64,000 nucleotides of DNA. Source: Helicoverpa zea (Eukaryota; Arthropoda; Insecta; Lepidoptera; Noctuidae). This document shows positions 10,347 through 21,700 of the stretch, piece by piece. The notes beneath the pieces are model-generated. The model ran no database searches. It had not been told where the DNA came from and worked only from the letters and a program-made list of their open reading frames with translations. Within the stretch, counting starts at the first letter, position 1. Each line of letters begins with the position of its first letter. The translations under genes and the position numbers were made by a program. Location: contig NC_061482.1 of NCBI RefSeq assembly GCF_022581195.2, positions 4,464,001 to 4,528,000 of the forward strand, read 5' to 3'.

Positions 10347-13300
10347 ATGGATAATCAGAGAAATATAAAATATTCGTCGCATCTAGTGCTGACTGCGGCG
10401 CTATCGGGCGGGATAACCATAGTGAGTGGAACTTTGTATTATTTTGTTAGCTTATAGTTGCGATCGATGCCATGCATATGTGTGACTCATTATAATTGGA
10501 AAAATCACCATCTACGCCATAGATATAAAAATGTGGACGTTACTATTGCCCCTAAGTCTAGTAGTAGGTATATTTAAGAGCCTACTCCACAATTATGAAG
10601 GTAGATTGGCTGTAAGTTTCGATATTACTTTCATGTTTATTTATGAACGCAGTTAGATAGGTGTTGTAAATTACTATAAGCGTTGCTATTAAACAGGCTA
10701 GAAGATAATGTAATTTATTATGTGAATTAAGCATTCTGCTAGTTAGAATTTTAAAGCTAAAAGTGCTTTAGATCTGTTCCAATAGGAAGATATTGTTCCT
10801 TCGACAATCCTTGAAATATTTGATCAATAAATCCGTTTGTAGGTATAATATGTTAATTTATCATACTATCTGCTTTGCGATTTTTATCTCTATTGAATGT
10901 GTGAAACTACGTTTATCTGGGTACTTTTTTAATTTAAAATATTGGCTTGCATATGCATATTGGGATTTCTTATCAGTACAAGTTTAATTGAATAAAACTT
11001 TTCCTTATGCGTCTTTTGAACTTTTCGTATACCGTACTTACTTATAATATACGATGATATCATGAAGCATCATCATCATCTGCCTAGCCTTTATCCAAGT
11101 TCGGGTCGGCTTCCAGTAGGTACCTATAACCGGATGCAACTAAGTACCAGTATTTTACATGGAGCGACTGCCTATCTGACCTCCCCAACCTGGTTACCAT
11201 CGCAACCCAATCCCTATCGTAGCATATCAGACAATGATAAATAAACTATGCATCGCGATGATACACATTTCAGGCACACGAAAGTTAAACAAAGGAATAT
11301 TTGTCAAATGCTTTGCGTAAAAATACTAATGAAGGTACCCTAGCATTACTATTACGACAAAGTACCTAATAAAATAATGATAGTTTATATTCATGAATGC
11401 TGCGCGAACACAATTTAATACTCTGACAAAAGTGCTGTTATTCGTAAACTGTCCTGAAAGAAGTTTGTTGATAGAGTTTTGTTTTCAGGCATTGTCGTTA
11501 ATATACATTTTGCTGAGCATAGCGGCAATAATATTCAGATTTAACGATTGCGAGTTTGGAATTACAAATAATGGAGCTAATTATTTTTGGAAAACTATCA
11601 TCAGTGCATACATTTTAGGTAAGTTTTTGTTTTCATAACTGTATAAGCCTAAGTATGAATCAACTTTTCTAATAGGTACTATAAATGAGAAACTTTGTCG
11701 GTCTGTTGCTCTCTCGTGCCAAAGCTACTGAACCAATTTAAATGAAATTTTGTACCTAAACAGACAGTCTAAGGCCTGAAAAAGGACTACAAAGACAGTA
11801 TAAACTATATTATTGCCAAGTTTCATCAAAATCTTTTGCTTTTGCACGTGAAGATGAAGTTTCTAACAAACATACCTTGGTACTACACATACGCGTACAC
11901 ATTCATAAACTTTTGCCTTTAAATATTAGTGTGATAATCATAACACCTGCAAAAAAATTCCCAGAAAAAGTCTCTGAATACTTTTAATTAAACTAAGTAA
12001 TCCATAAAATTATGTTAAGTAAACACCACTGTTATTTTCAAAATGAAAGATGAATTTATTTTATTTATATGAAAGTTAACATACGTTAACATGTTACAGA
12101 TGACGAATGTGAGATCTCATTCTTAACTCGCAACCAACTGAACATCACGGGATCTTACACCGTGTTCGTTTTTGCCACACTCACTCTCAGTTTCTCCGTG
12201 CTGTGTTTAATCACTGCCAGCGTACTTGTTGCAAGTGAGTATCATTAACAATCAGTCTTCTGGGTCTACTCAACTCATAAACTACTAAAAGGATTTTTCT
12301 TTTAGTGAAAACTCCGTGAAAATTCCGATTCTTTTTCAGTTTAGTAGCTTGTCTTTTGGTGAGTTTTCGTGAGGAAAGTTTATATTCTCGATTTCTTCCA
12401 CTGTTTTTGTACTCTCACCAGGCTGTGTCTCATAGACCGTGATAGTTAGAGAGTTGAAATTTTCACTGATGATGTATTTCTGTTGCCGCTATAACAACAA
12501 ATACTGAAAACTAAAATGCAATAAATATTTTGGGGGGCTCCCTTACAACAAACGTGATTTTTTTGTCCGTTTTATAAATAATGGTACGGTACCCTACGTG
12601 CGCGAGTCCGACTCATTTGGGCGGTTTTTTTACACCCATTTACAAAAATATCATTTGCTATTTAATCTTATTTAAATTCCAGCGATTCAAGATGGCGGTG
12701 CGGCTCGATACCTCAACATCGTGGTGTCAGCTTACATCGGCAGCTGTTTCGCGGCATTCGTCGTGGACCTGACCACTGCGACGCATTTCGGAATAGACCA
12801 CACTACTTTGTCGAACAAGTTGGTATGTTCATAGTTTTTTTTTTTTATTGATGTTAGGGTACCTACCTTTGAACGCTATTTCACCTCATAATAAGGAATT
12901 ATGTGACCTAGAAGTCAACAATTCTCTCAAGTTTTACCTCCCTAAAAATTTAGGGATTTATTAGAGGAAACAGACACGGGCTTTTTATGAATAAGGCTAC
13001 TGCTGCATAGTTAATCTTCAGAAACGAGTAATTAAATCTCAACCTACAGCTATTTTATTCCCAGTAAGATTGTTTTCACATTTTTGAAAACCCTGGACAC
13101 AGTTAAAATATGTAAGTACGTAAGACGATCAAAAAACTGGACAGGTGCTCTCATCTTGCTGAGCACAAGTAGGTACCCGTGGTGTCATGTGAATGAGAAG
13201 GGTAGGTAGATGCTACTATGGGTTTTGCCGATACCTCAGAGATTCTTCCTTATAAGACCCCACAAGACAGATTAGAAAGATCCGCAGTTAATGAGTCATT

Positions 13301-15143
13301 TCCTATGTCCAGGCGGAGTTACCAGCAGGGTCGTCATCCAACTACAGACTGGAAGTGTTACGTCATGGAGCGTTCCTAATGATGACGATAGGACTGAAAG
13401 GCTACGTCGCACCCTTAGTCCATATGGTTCTGCTAATCCTACTAATTGTTTACTTGTTGGAACACAGGAAACAAGTGAAAAATGCAGAGGTGAGTTATTG
13501 TTAATTCACTCTTAATTACAATTTTCATAACTAAGTAGGTATATTAAACAGTGATAGCTAATAGCATAGGTGTATTGTACGTAATTTAAAATCCATTAAG
13601 AGCTCGGTAGCTACCAATTGATCTAATAAGAAGTCATCTAGTAGATTATAGTTTTGTTGGTCTAATAAATCAACGCAGAGCTGAAACCAATGGCTTTGGT
13701 TAACAAGACATATTGCAAATATATGGTCCATTGATAACTGTTATGGGACTTTTGAGTATTATGGCGAAATAAAGCCTTGGGAAACCCTTACCTGATACGC
13801 TTATAATTCAAAATTCATCTATAAAGCATTGTTTTCTTTTCAGCATTCTATCCACAAACTGGGAGCTGTAAATGCATTCGAGTGAGTATATTTTCTCTTT
13901 ATCCTAATATGTTTTATGCACCTATATGTAGGTATAAGGAAGTACCTAAATACCTGTAATTTGAAATATTGACTAACTAAACTAAACGCTTAATTATTAA
14001 CAGTCAGCCAAGGAAGCCAGACGACAACGCCTGGGTATCGGAACCCGATGTATTTTCGCCATTTTCAAGAGGGTAAGATAATGATCATCATAACTGAAAG
14101 ACTATAGACATATTCCTAACGTTTTACAATGCCCGATGCAAAAACCAGTGTGTGTCAGTGCGTCCGTGACATCGGTGCTCCTAAACCAACGATGAACCGA
14201 TTTTTGTTTAAGTAGTTTTGGTTTTGTGTAACATAATTTTATCCTGAGTGTTCTTAACACTGTTTAATTCAAATCGACTAATTGGTTTAAACTTAGTAGG
14301 TACGTGTCAAAAAAGTCTAAGAATTTTGCGAAAAGTTGCTTCCATTCCGGGACGGTTGACTCAAGTTGAGCATAAGGATAACAAGTGACAAAGGCACATG
14401 TAGCCAGTAATTTTGTTTATGACAATGTGACTAAGGAATTTGTTTGGTTTTTCAGAGCACAGGTGAATAATGGCTTTATCAGAGACGATGAGTCAGATCG
14501 CCCGCCGAGCCGGCCGCGTGTTCCGCCAAAGATAGATTATAGTAATTCTAAGTTAGTATCTTCATATTTAATTATGACTATCAGTACTATTTTGTCAAAG
14601 GAGGAAATAGATAATAATATACTCACCGAATATGCTGGTAACATTTCTTTTACTCAGCGAAACTTATAGGAAGGGGTGAAGAGCAGAGGATCTGGGGGCT
14701 ACATTTTCAAAAGGTTCCTATTTTAAGCCTCCTTTTAATAAATGTTTGCCTAATTTCATTATGGACAGGACTGTAGGAAAACTTGAAAACAATGTTTAAT
14801 TTCGGAAAATAACCTTTTCATTTTTAAACCCATATTTATTTAATTATCCCATGACGCAAAATCGGTGCCTACTCAAGTAACAAGCAATTTAAATTATTTC
14901 AGCCGTTCTTACGACCGCTCCGACTCGTGGCAACGCCGGCAGCCGAGCTTGAACCACAGCAACCGGCCCTTCTCGTACCTAGAAGACATCAAGAGGCCTG
15001 GGCCCATGAGGCCTGCGCCTTCCCAAGAGCTTCCTTGGAACCAGGACAATTCGCCATGGTCCCAAGGCCCGCCCGTACCGCAGCCAGACTACAGCCCACA
15101 GCCAAGACGATTAAAGTCCGCACTTAAACCAGGTTACTTGTAA
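10347..15143 (+). CDS. Four-pass membrane protein with Pro-rich C-terminal tail, unknown family
   Basis: Nine exons join cleanly: 10347-10421, 11489-11618, 12100-12234, 12683-12822, 13313-13489, 13844-13881, 14004-14072, 14456-14551 and 14903-15143. They give 366 aa from ATG (AAAAAATGG context) to TAA. Intron phases are 0,1,1,0,0,2,2,2. Four hydrophobic spans are visible: residues about 14-45, 88-113, 121-145 and 188-211. The remaining 150 residues form a hydrophilic tail with RPPSRPRVPPK, GPPVPQPDYSPQPRR and the end LKSALKPGYL. A possible glycosylation site (N-I-T) lies in the first long loop. A poly(A) signal is at 15581-15586. The overall plan suggests a tetraspan-type plasma-membrane protein with a cytosolic adaptor tail; no named family is recognised. 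Topology, the phase run 1,1,0,0,2,2 and PPVPxPDY are shared with the gene at 449-8707. Confidence 0.85.
11062..11215 (-). repeat. SINE body and tail fragment, minus copy
   Basis: The complement of the family at 27-272: a (GAT)n-type tail (ATCATCATCATC at the left), GGTCGGCTTCCAGT, and GGAGCGACTGCCTATCTGAC. It lies in the first intron of the four-pass gene. Confidence 0.7.
12418..12630 (+). repeat. GGTTCCGTA/GAGTCCGACTC family copy
   Basis: It contains CAGGCTGTGTCTCATAGACC, TTAGAGAGTTGAAATTTTCA, TGATGTATTTCTGTTGCCGC, AATATTTTGGGGGGCTCC and CGCGAGTCCGACTC in order. The same order recurs at 63516-64000 and, inverted, at 36776-37095. The ends are not precise. Confidence 0.65.
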
Positions 15144-15606
15144 ACTGAGATTCCTATTGTTATTTTGATGTAATTTTTCGGAAATTAATTTGTATATTTT
15201 TATTCTTTCGCGACTTTTCATAACTTTTAACCTGGATAGCTCTGACGATCAAATTGCTTGATTTATTTTGTTAAAAGAGGCTGGCTCTGAGCGTATTTGT
15301 ATTATTTTACGTTCCACCCCTATTTATAAGGTTTCCTCGACAAATATGAATCTACTTCTAATGCATTAATTGTATGCGATACGCTTTATACAAATTAGCT
15401 ATTTTGTCTCGCATTATCTACTCATGACCATAATTCTGACCTTTTCGGTACTTTTATTTTCTCATTATATATCGTCCTTCTTTTTCCTTCAAACGACATT
15501 CCATCTGAATGACGTAAATAACCTTCATTACATTTTATTCAAATATTTACATAATATTTACATTAATTTTAAAAATTAAAAATAAACTTATATATACAAC
15601 TTAAAA
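15144..15606 (+). other. 3' UTR of the four-pass gene
   Basis: AT-rich with no coding signal. AATAAA at 15581-15586 would give a 3' UTR of about 450 bp that ends against the 3' end of the retrotransposon on the opposite strand. Confidence 0.45.
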
Positions 15607-17043
15607 CTAATACATAGCATCAAAAAATTGCTCCTCATCGCTGTCACCGGGTAATGTACCCAGAAGGCTGGCAGCATTGCCACGTTGGATGGCAATGCTC
15701 AACCTCTGTGCGAAATAAAAGCCAGCCCTTGGGTCACGAGAAGTGTCAACAAGGCGCTTAGAAATTTCCTTTGCAAGCGCGTGAGCACTCGGACCCCACG
15801 GCCCGAGAGTTTCAACCCCAAACGGCTCAAACATGTAATTCCCGATAAGGCTACTATATTTGCGCCGTTTGAGGTCTTCTGCTTGTGAAGCGGCGGAGCC
15901 GACACAACACGCAGTTCTAGGAAGATGGGATGGCGCAAGAGTGTCGACGCAGGTCGCGTCCCACACTAAAGTCCTACCCATCTTCCACGGAAATAGCGAC
16001 ATGCCGTCTGGTCTCTTGCCATCGTCGCGTGCCAAACCATTTGGTTCAAGTACGGCTGGCACGCCGACGGCAACAAGAGCCCGACGGATCACGTCGTTGA
16101 TATTCGCATGTCGTGGTATGCGGCCCACACTCCGGCTGCACGACAGGCCGTGGTGACCGAGGCTGTTGACAGCTTCCCCGCAGTGGCAGCGGTGAGGAGT
16201 GCAGCATGAAGCACCCAGACGCAGGCAGACAGCGAGTCTGAAAGTGGTGTCGTCAAACATGGTGCCTATGTTTGCCGACGGAAATGCGTGAAGCCAAAGA
16301 CCTGACTCCCATTCACCCACAGCCAGTAGGCGTGCTCGCTCCGCAGAAGTAATTGACGTATCAATGAGATTTTTCCGTATTACTCTGCAGAGCGGCTCAT
16401 CCCACTGTCTCTGGGAGGATGGGTTGGCGGGTAGATCGGTATTCGGGCATGTGACTTTCCAGGCATTAATAGCCTCCGCCAGGCATGGCACCTCAAAATT
16501 GATCAGTGTAATAGGTAGGATTTTCCTGATCAATTTGTCAGTGCCATGGACGGAGGAAATAAATGCCGGTAAACTAATACTGGAAATTTTGCGGACGCCA
16601 AGCCCTCCCATACGGATGGGAAGTGTAGCTTGAGACCAAGCTTTGTCGTCCAAGGCCACATTTAAAATTGATGAAAGTGTGTGTCGAATTATTTTATCAA
16701 TTTGATCCAAAAGGTTGATGTGCTTCCATAAATGAGAAGCACGCAAGATGTAGGTTAATTTGGGGCCAAAGCAGCAGTATCGTAGGATGGTGATGGCTGA
16801 ATGTATATTAATTTTGAATAACCTTTCCGAAATATCATTGAAATTTTGAATTTTGTTCTCAATAAAATCCGAAAATGACTCTTCTAGTACTGGTGACCCC
16901 AGGAGGCAAAGAGAACTTTTGTCTATTATTTTTATGCCATCGGCTACTGCGTTAAAATTTTGGAGTGTCGTCTGTCTGTCGGTTGTGTCAGATATAAATA
17001 GTTCGCATTTGGAAATGTTTAGGTCAAGGCCAATGTTAAATAA
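15607..17043 (-). mobile_element. 5'-truncated non-LTR retrotransposon ORF (RT thumb to C-terminal nuclease)
   Basis: An open frame of 478 codons with no start codon runs from 17043 to the stop at 15607-15609; a TAG at 17044-17046 sits just upstream. It opens with GLDLNISKCELF and LCLLGSPV, the pattern that follows the catalytic core of LINE reverse transcriptases, so the catalytic part is missing. Later come a Cys/His cluster (CHCGEAVNSLGHHGLSC), RPDGMSLFPWKMGRTLVWDA and a KY-containing stretch. RPD..W..G..LVWDAT fits a PD-(D/E)XK restriction-like endonuclease, as in R2/R4-type elements. The clade is not certain. The frame is intact over 1.4 kb, so the copy is fairly young although truncated. 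Confidence 0.8.
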
Positions 17044-18766
17044 CTAATTTAAATGTCTATTTATAATGTTTACATTGTTAATTTATATTGTTATACTTAA
17101 TTTATATTCACTATCTACCGGATAATAAGTAGTTATCTGATATCGGATAGATAGGAAATACAAGCCGGATACTGGACAGATATTGTATCCGTAATTACCA
17201 GAAAAGAAACTCATAGGAACATAATAGTTCTATGGTAGTACGGCCGCATCGCAACATTCTCGCTGGAAGGGAATTTTCCAATTTCAATAAAACAACAGCT
17301 CAAAGTAACATGAATTTATTTACACTCTATTTATAACTAAGTAAAAACTGTAATAAAGAAATTTGTAATTACACCGTCTTTTATTTTATTGATGTTATAA
17401 ATCATCGAATACTCTTTTAAAATATAAAGTACAAAGGCAGGTTGTTTTTCTTACAAAAAGATAAAACATTAAATTATTGAAACTGACAAAATTATTGCCA
17501 GATAAGAAGGCACGAAAATTCTTCATTTATTTTTATTGATAATCTTACGAACAATATGTACACATTTATTTATACAGTGCAGTTTCTATTATTTACATTA
17601 CATTACTATGATGTGTTAATGAATATACAATTTCATGTCCGTGAATATTTACAACAGTCTAGTACAGGTGAGCAGCGACTAACGTATTCAAAATCAAACA
17701 TTAGTAGGAAATAATTTACACACAATGTTAGAAAATATTATGGACATAAAATTGCTTAGCACTGCTCTTGACCTGCGCAAAAGTTAATTTTTTGATGATG
17801 TACTTGTTCAAATGAGGGTCTCACAGCTCGGTAATAAAAGGGAAATAATTATTGAAGTTTAGCTACACGAACTGCGGCTGTAACAAGGACCGTTTGTTTA
17901 AATTCTGAAATCAAAATAATGACACGGCATGCAACGATGTATTATTTTGTTCCCTGTAGGTACTTTATGAGTCTAACGTTCATATTACACTAACAGATTT
18001 TAAATAAAAGATACGTAAAATTATATTTTAATTAAATAATAAAAATATGTTTAAAATATATTTTGCAACACTAATTATCAGTTGTTCATTAACTATGTTA
18101 AGTACATTGGGCATGTACCTATTGTTAATGCGAAGTCCAACTAAATTGTAACTATAATTAAACTTTAATTTAAATATCTAAAGAATGCCCTACAGTAAGG
18201 CTGATTATGATGATAGCATAATCTGGAAAGTCATTGAAAAATCAACTCGACGCGGTTACTTATCGTTGTAACAAAAATGTATTGTCTTAAGACTATTTAT
18301 TGCAGGTTAATCAAATCCAGTTGGTCAGTCTAGTATACGCAAACTAATGTTATTGTTTTAAAGATATTTAAAAGGCATTGACTGTCAATGTTTTTCTAGT
18401 CTTTTCTCCGGATGGACGGTAAAAAAGTATTACATATTACAAAACAATGTGGATACCGAACCTTACAAAAGTATTCCGACAATTTCACTACACGACATCT
18501 AACCACAAGTGCATTGTCTAAGCCTTACATTCACAGATCACTTAATACGATCACTTGACACGCGGGCGCAGCAGAGCGAAGTTTTCACTGCTAACGAAAT
18601 TTCAACACTAAGCCAGTTTGAATAAGGACAAATTCAGAAGCCACTGTCAAGTTATTTTATGTCAATGAGATCAGTGTTGAATCTTTGGCAAAGAAAACGG
18701 CGCTCAGTGGGTCAACGTCAACTTAAGTCCTCACTATATTCACTGTAATTTACGTACTCGCATTGG
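17044..18766 (-). other. Spacer and probable EDEM3 3' UTR
   Basis: AT-rich without coding signal. The minus-strand gene ending at 18767 must place its 3' UTR here; several TTTATT (AATAAA on minus) hexamers occur, for example near 17527. No repeat was recognised. Confidence 0.4.
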
Positions 18767-21700
18767 TCAAAAATCATCTTTAACGATCTTATCAGACTTG
18801 GTCTCTTTTGTAACTTCTTTGAAAGACGCTACAGTTTCATCTTTGGATATTTTGATTTCACTTTTCGCGGAACAAACGTTGGGCGGTCCTTCTAGCTTAC
18901 CTTCCTCGGCAGAGTATTTACCTTTCGTTATGATAACGTTTTCTGATTCGTCCCCGCAAGTCTTCTGGTCATCATTTGAAAGCGACAGTTCGAATTGAGC
19001 AGCCAGTTGACTCAGTACATTCTTAAGATGGTCAAAAGTCTCCTTGTCATCAGGTACGTTGGGTGCCTGTATAACAGTTTCACAATTGCCGTCCTCACAT
19101 GTGTTCTCGTAAGTAGCTTTCAGTGTCTTCAATTCTCCGACTGTGACGGTCAATTCTGGTTTTGCTAGGAAAGTGTCTGTTAGGAACCGTCCTTCTTGCG
19201 AAAATAGGAATACAGCTGGGATTTCGATGTCATCATTTCCGTCACCGGACATTGCGAATAGGGCTGTGCTTTCGTGGGTGGAGTCTGGTACATTATCGAG
19301 AATGATGGCTAGAGTGACGCCGGCTGCTTGCATGTTTCGAACTTTCTGTGCAAATGTGCATTGGCCTCTCTTTGCTATACCGAATTTACCTTCAACATCT
19401 TTTTTATTTTCAATACGGGAGCAAGCGTCTAGAGGAAGAACGAAGGCGACGGTGTTAGTATACTGGTTGGTCGGTGAGATCTCTTTGCCGAAGTGTCCGG
19501 GGCCAGCGGGGAAGATTTTGTCGTCGATCTTAACTCCGGCGGGAACGACTCCGTTCTCCATATCGCTTAATGAATTCCATTTGGACATTTCACGCATGAA
19601 TGTCAGCCCTTCTGCCGCGTCTTTTGCTGATTTCGCCTGTAAGTGGAAAAGTTAGGTATTAGATATGTTTTGATTTAGGTATTTTTGTTTTAAATGTGTA
19701 ATAAGGCAAGACAACGAGAGCCAAGAGACTACAAAGGACCAGTGCCTACCCAAAAGAACACAAAGGGAGCTGACCTTGATTTTGGCTTTAAATACACCTA
19801 AAGTGAAATTTTGACAACCAGTTTTACCTATAACATACATACATATAGGGCTGCCATCCGTCCGGGTTTCCCCGGATTTGTCCTCGTTTGGAGGGCGTCC
19901 GGGGGCCGTCCGGGCGGGGTTTCAATAAGTGTCCGGGGAAAACCCGGACACTTTTCATGTAAGGAAGCACCTCATTAAATTTAAGTATATGTTAATAGTA
20001 AATGGATTACAAATTATATATTATTTTGTTTAAAAAAAATCGTACTCGTTCGGGGAAAAAATGCGATTTACGCCAAATGTCCGGGTATTTTAAATGATTG
20101 TCCGGATTTGGCGAAATTCGAGATGGCAGCCCTACATACATACTGCTAATTGGGTTGTGGAGATCATCTGTTTAGTTGCTGGATGTAAAATATCTCCTTT
20201 AGACTAGAAGGTAGCCCCTACACAGTAAACTTCTAAACAGACAACTATATAATGCCTTAATTTACTGTAGTTTAAAATGTAGTATTACCGTAGAAGTAGT
20301 ATACAGCAGCTGCACCCTCCCATCGGGTAAAGTCAGCACAGATATGCCCATATCTGACAGCGTATGTATTTGCCTCGGGTCATTCAGCGGGCGCAGTCGT
20401 GCCGCGGGTCGAGCGCTCGCTCCGAGTAACTGACGCATCGGTCGACGGACTTTAGCGGCTTCTAGAGATGCTGTGTTTGGACAGGTTCTGAAATATTTTA
20501 AGATTTGATAAACATTATGATTGTTTTTATATCCAGAGCATAAATTATAATAAATCTTAAAAGGGCTATGAAACTAGCGGTATATTTAGTCAGTTTTTTA
20601 AGACGCCGAGCTTGAATAGAAGCGAAAGAATTCTAAAAGCGAAATATGTCACGCGTAGGCCAATCCAGCCTCTATGCGCGCATCAAAATCCGCTAATGTC
20701 GTTTGATATCATTCAGAAAAAAAAGTAAATATTGGTCATGAATAACTTTAGTTAATCTATTGTAACTGACTCGTTCGCAAGTTTTACTTAATTCGAACTC
20801 GGTTATAATGCTACTAAAGATCTGTCCAATTATTGATACAGACCCTCCAAAAAAAACACCCACGTTCTAAAAAAAACATTCATGTATTAAACAAAATTAA
20901 CAGTAAAACAAAACTCACTTCCTATACTTATCTTCATCTTCATCGTCAATTTTCAGCGTAAAATACGTCGTATTTTTGCCGTCCGTCGCCAATGACAGTG
21001 GCAGAAAATGAGCTTCCGTAGTCAGCACATAGTCTTCTAACTTCACTGGAATATCTTTATCTTCGCCAAACAACAAGTATAGGTATTTGAAAGTTTCTGC
21101 TAGTACGAAGGAATCCATTCTATCCTCATGTATTCGAGTTCTCACGTCATTGACTGCTGCATACCCACAAGGCACTCTGGTATATTGCTGAAGGGCTTTC
21201 AGGACAGTTTTTCCTACTTGAAGATAATGGTCGTCTTCGGTAGCACGGTGTAGGAAGTAGGTGGATTCTAGGAACTCAGGCCGTAGAGGGTGTTGACCCC
21301 AATGTACCTAGAGAAAAAGAAACATTAAACCTAAGGAGGAAGGAAAGATGAGCGCAGATGCGATAAGGCAGGTAGGTTAGGCTGGGGTTAGTGATTGATA
21401 TTAATTGCATTGTGATTCTTTGAAATAGGCGGGTTCCAAAGAGGGCGTGTGAGAGCGGAACTCGTCCCTCGAGCACCCGCATTTTGGCGCGCTACTTGGG
21501 AGATTTTGCGGTTATTTATTTTATGACATCTCCGTTAGTTGTTTTATTCTCCATGATTATCCGTCAGTTGCAAAAAGATCCATTAAAGTTAAAGCTTCTT
21601 TAAATCTCTTGCTGACTTTCTTTGTCAACAACATAAAAAGTATTAACATATTGATTTCTGACACTTACGCGAATATTAGACATTTAAATAAAACTACTTT

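Noticed and set aside
19143..19655. 170-codon plus-strand ORF
   Set aside because: Antisense to the PA-domain exon of EDEM3, whose reading frame and homology are clear.
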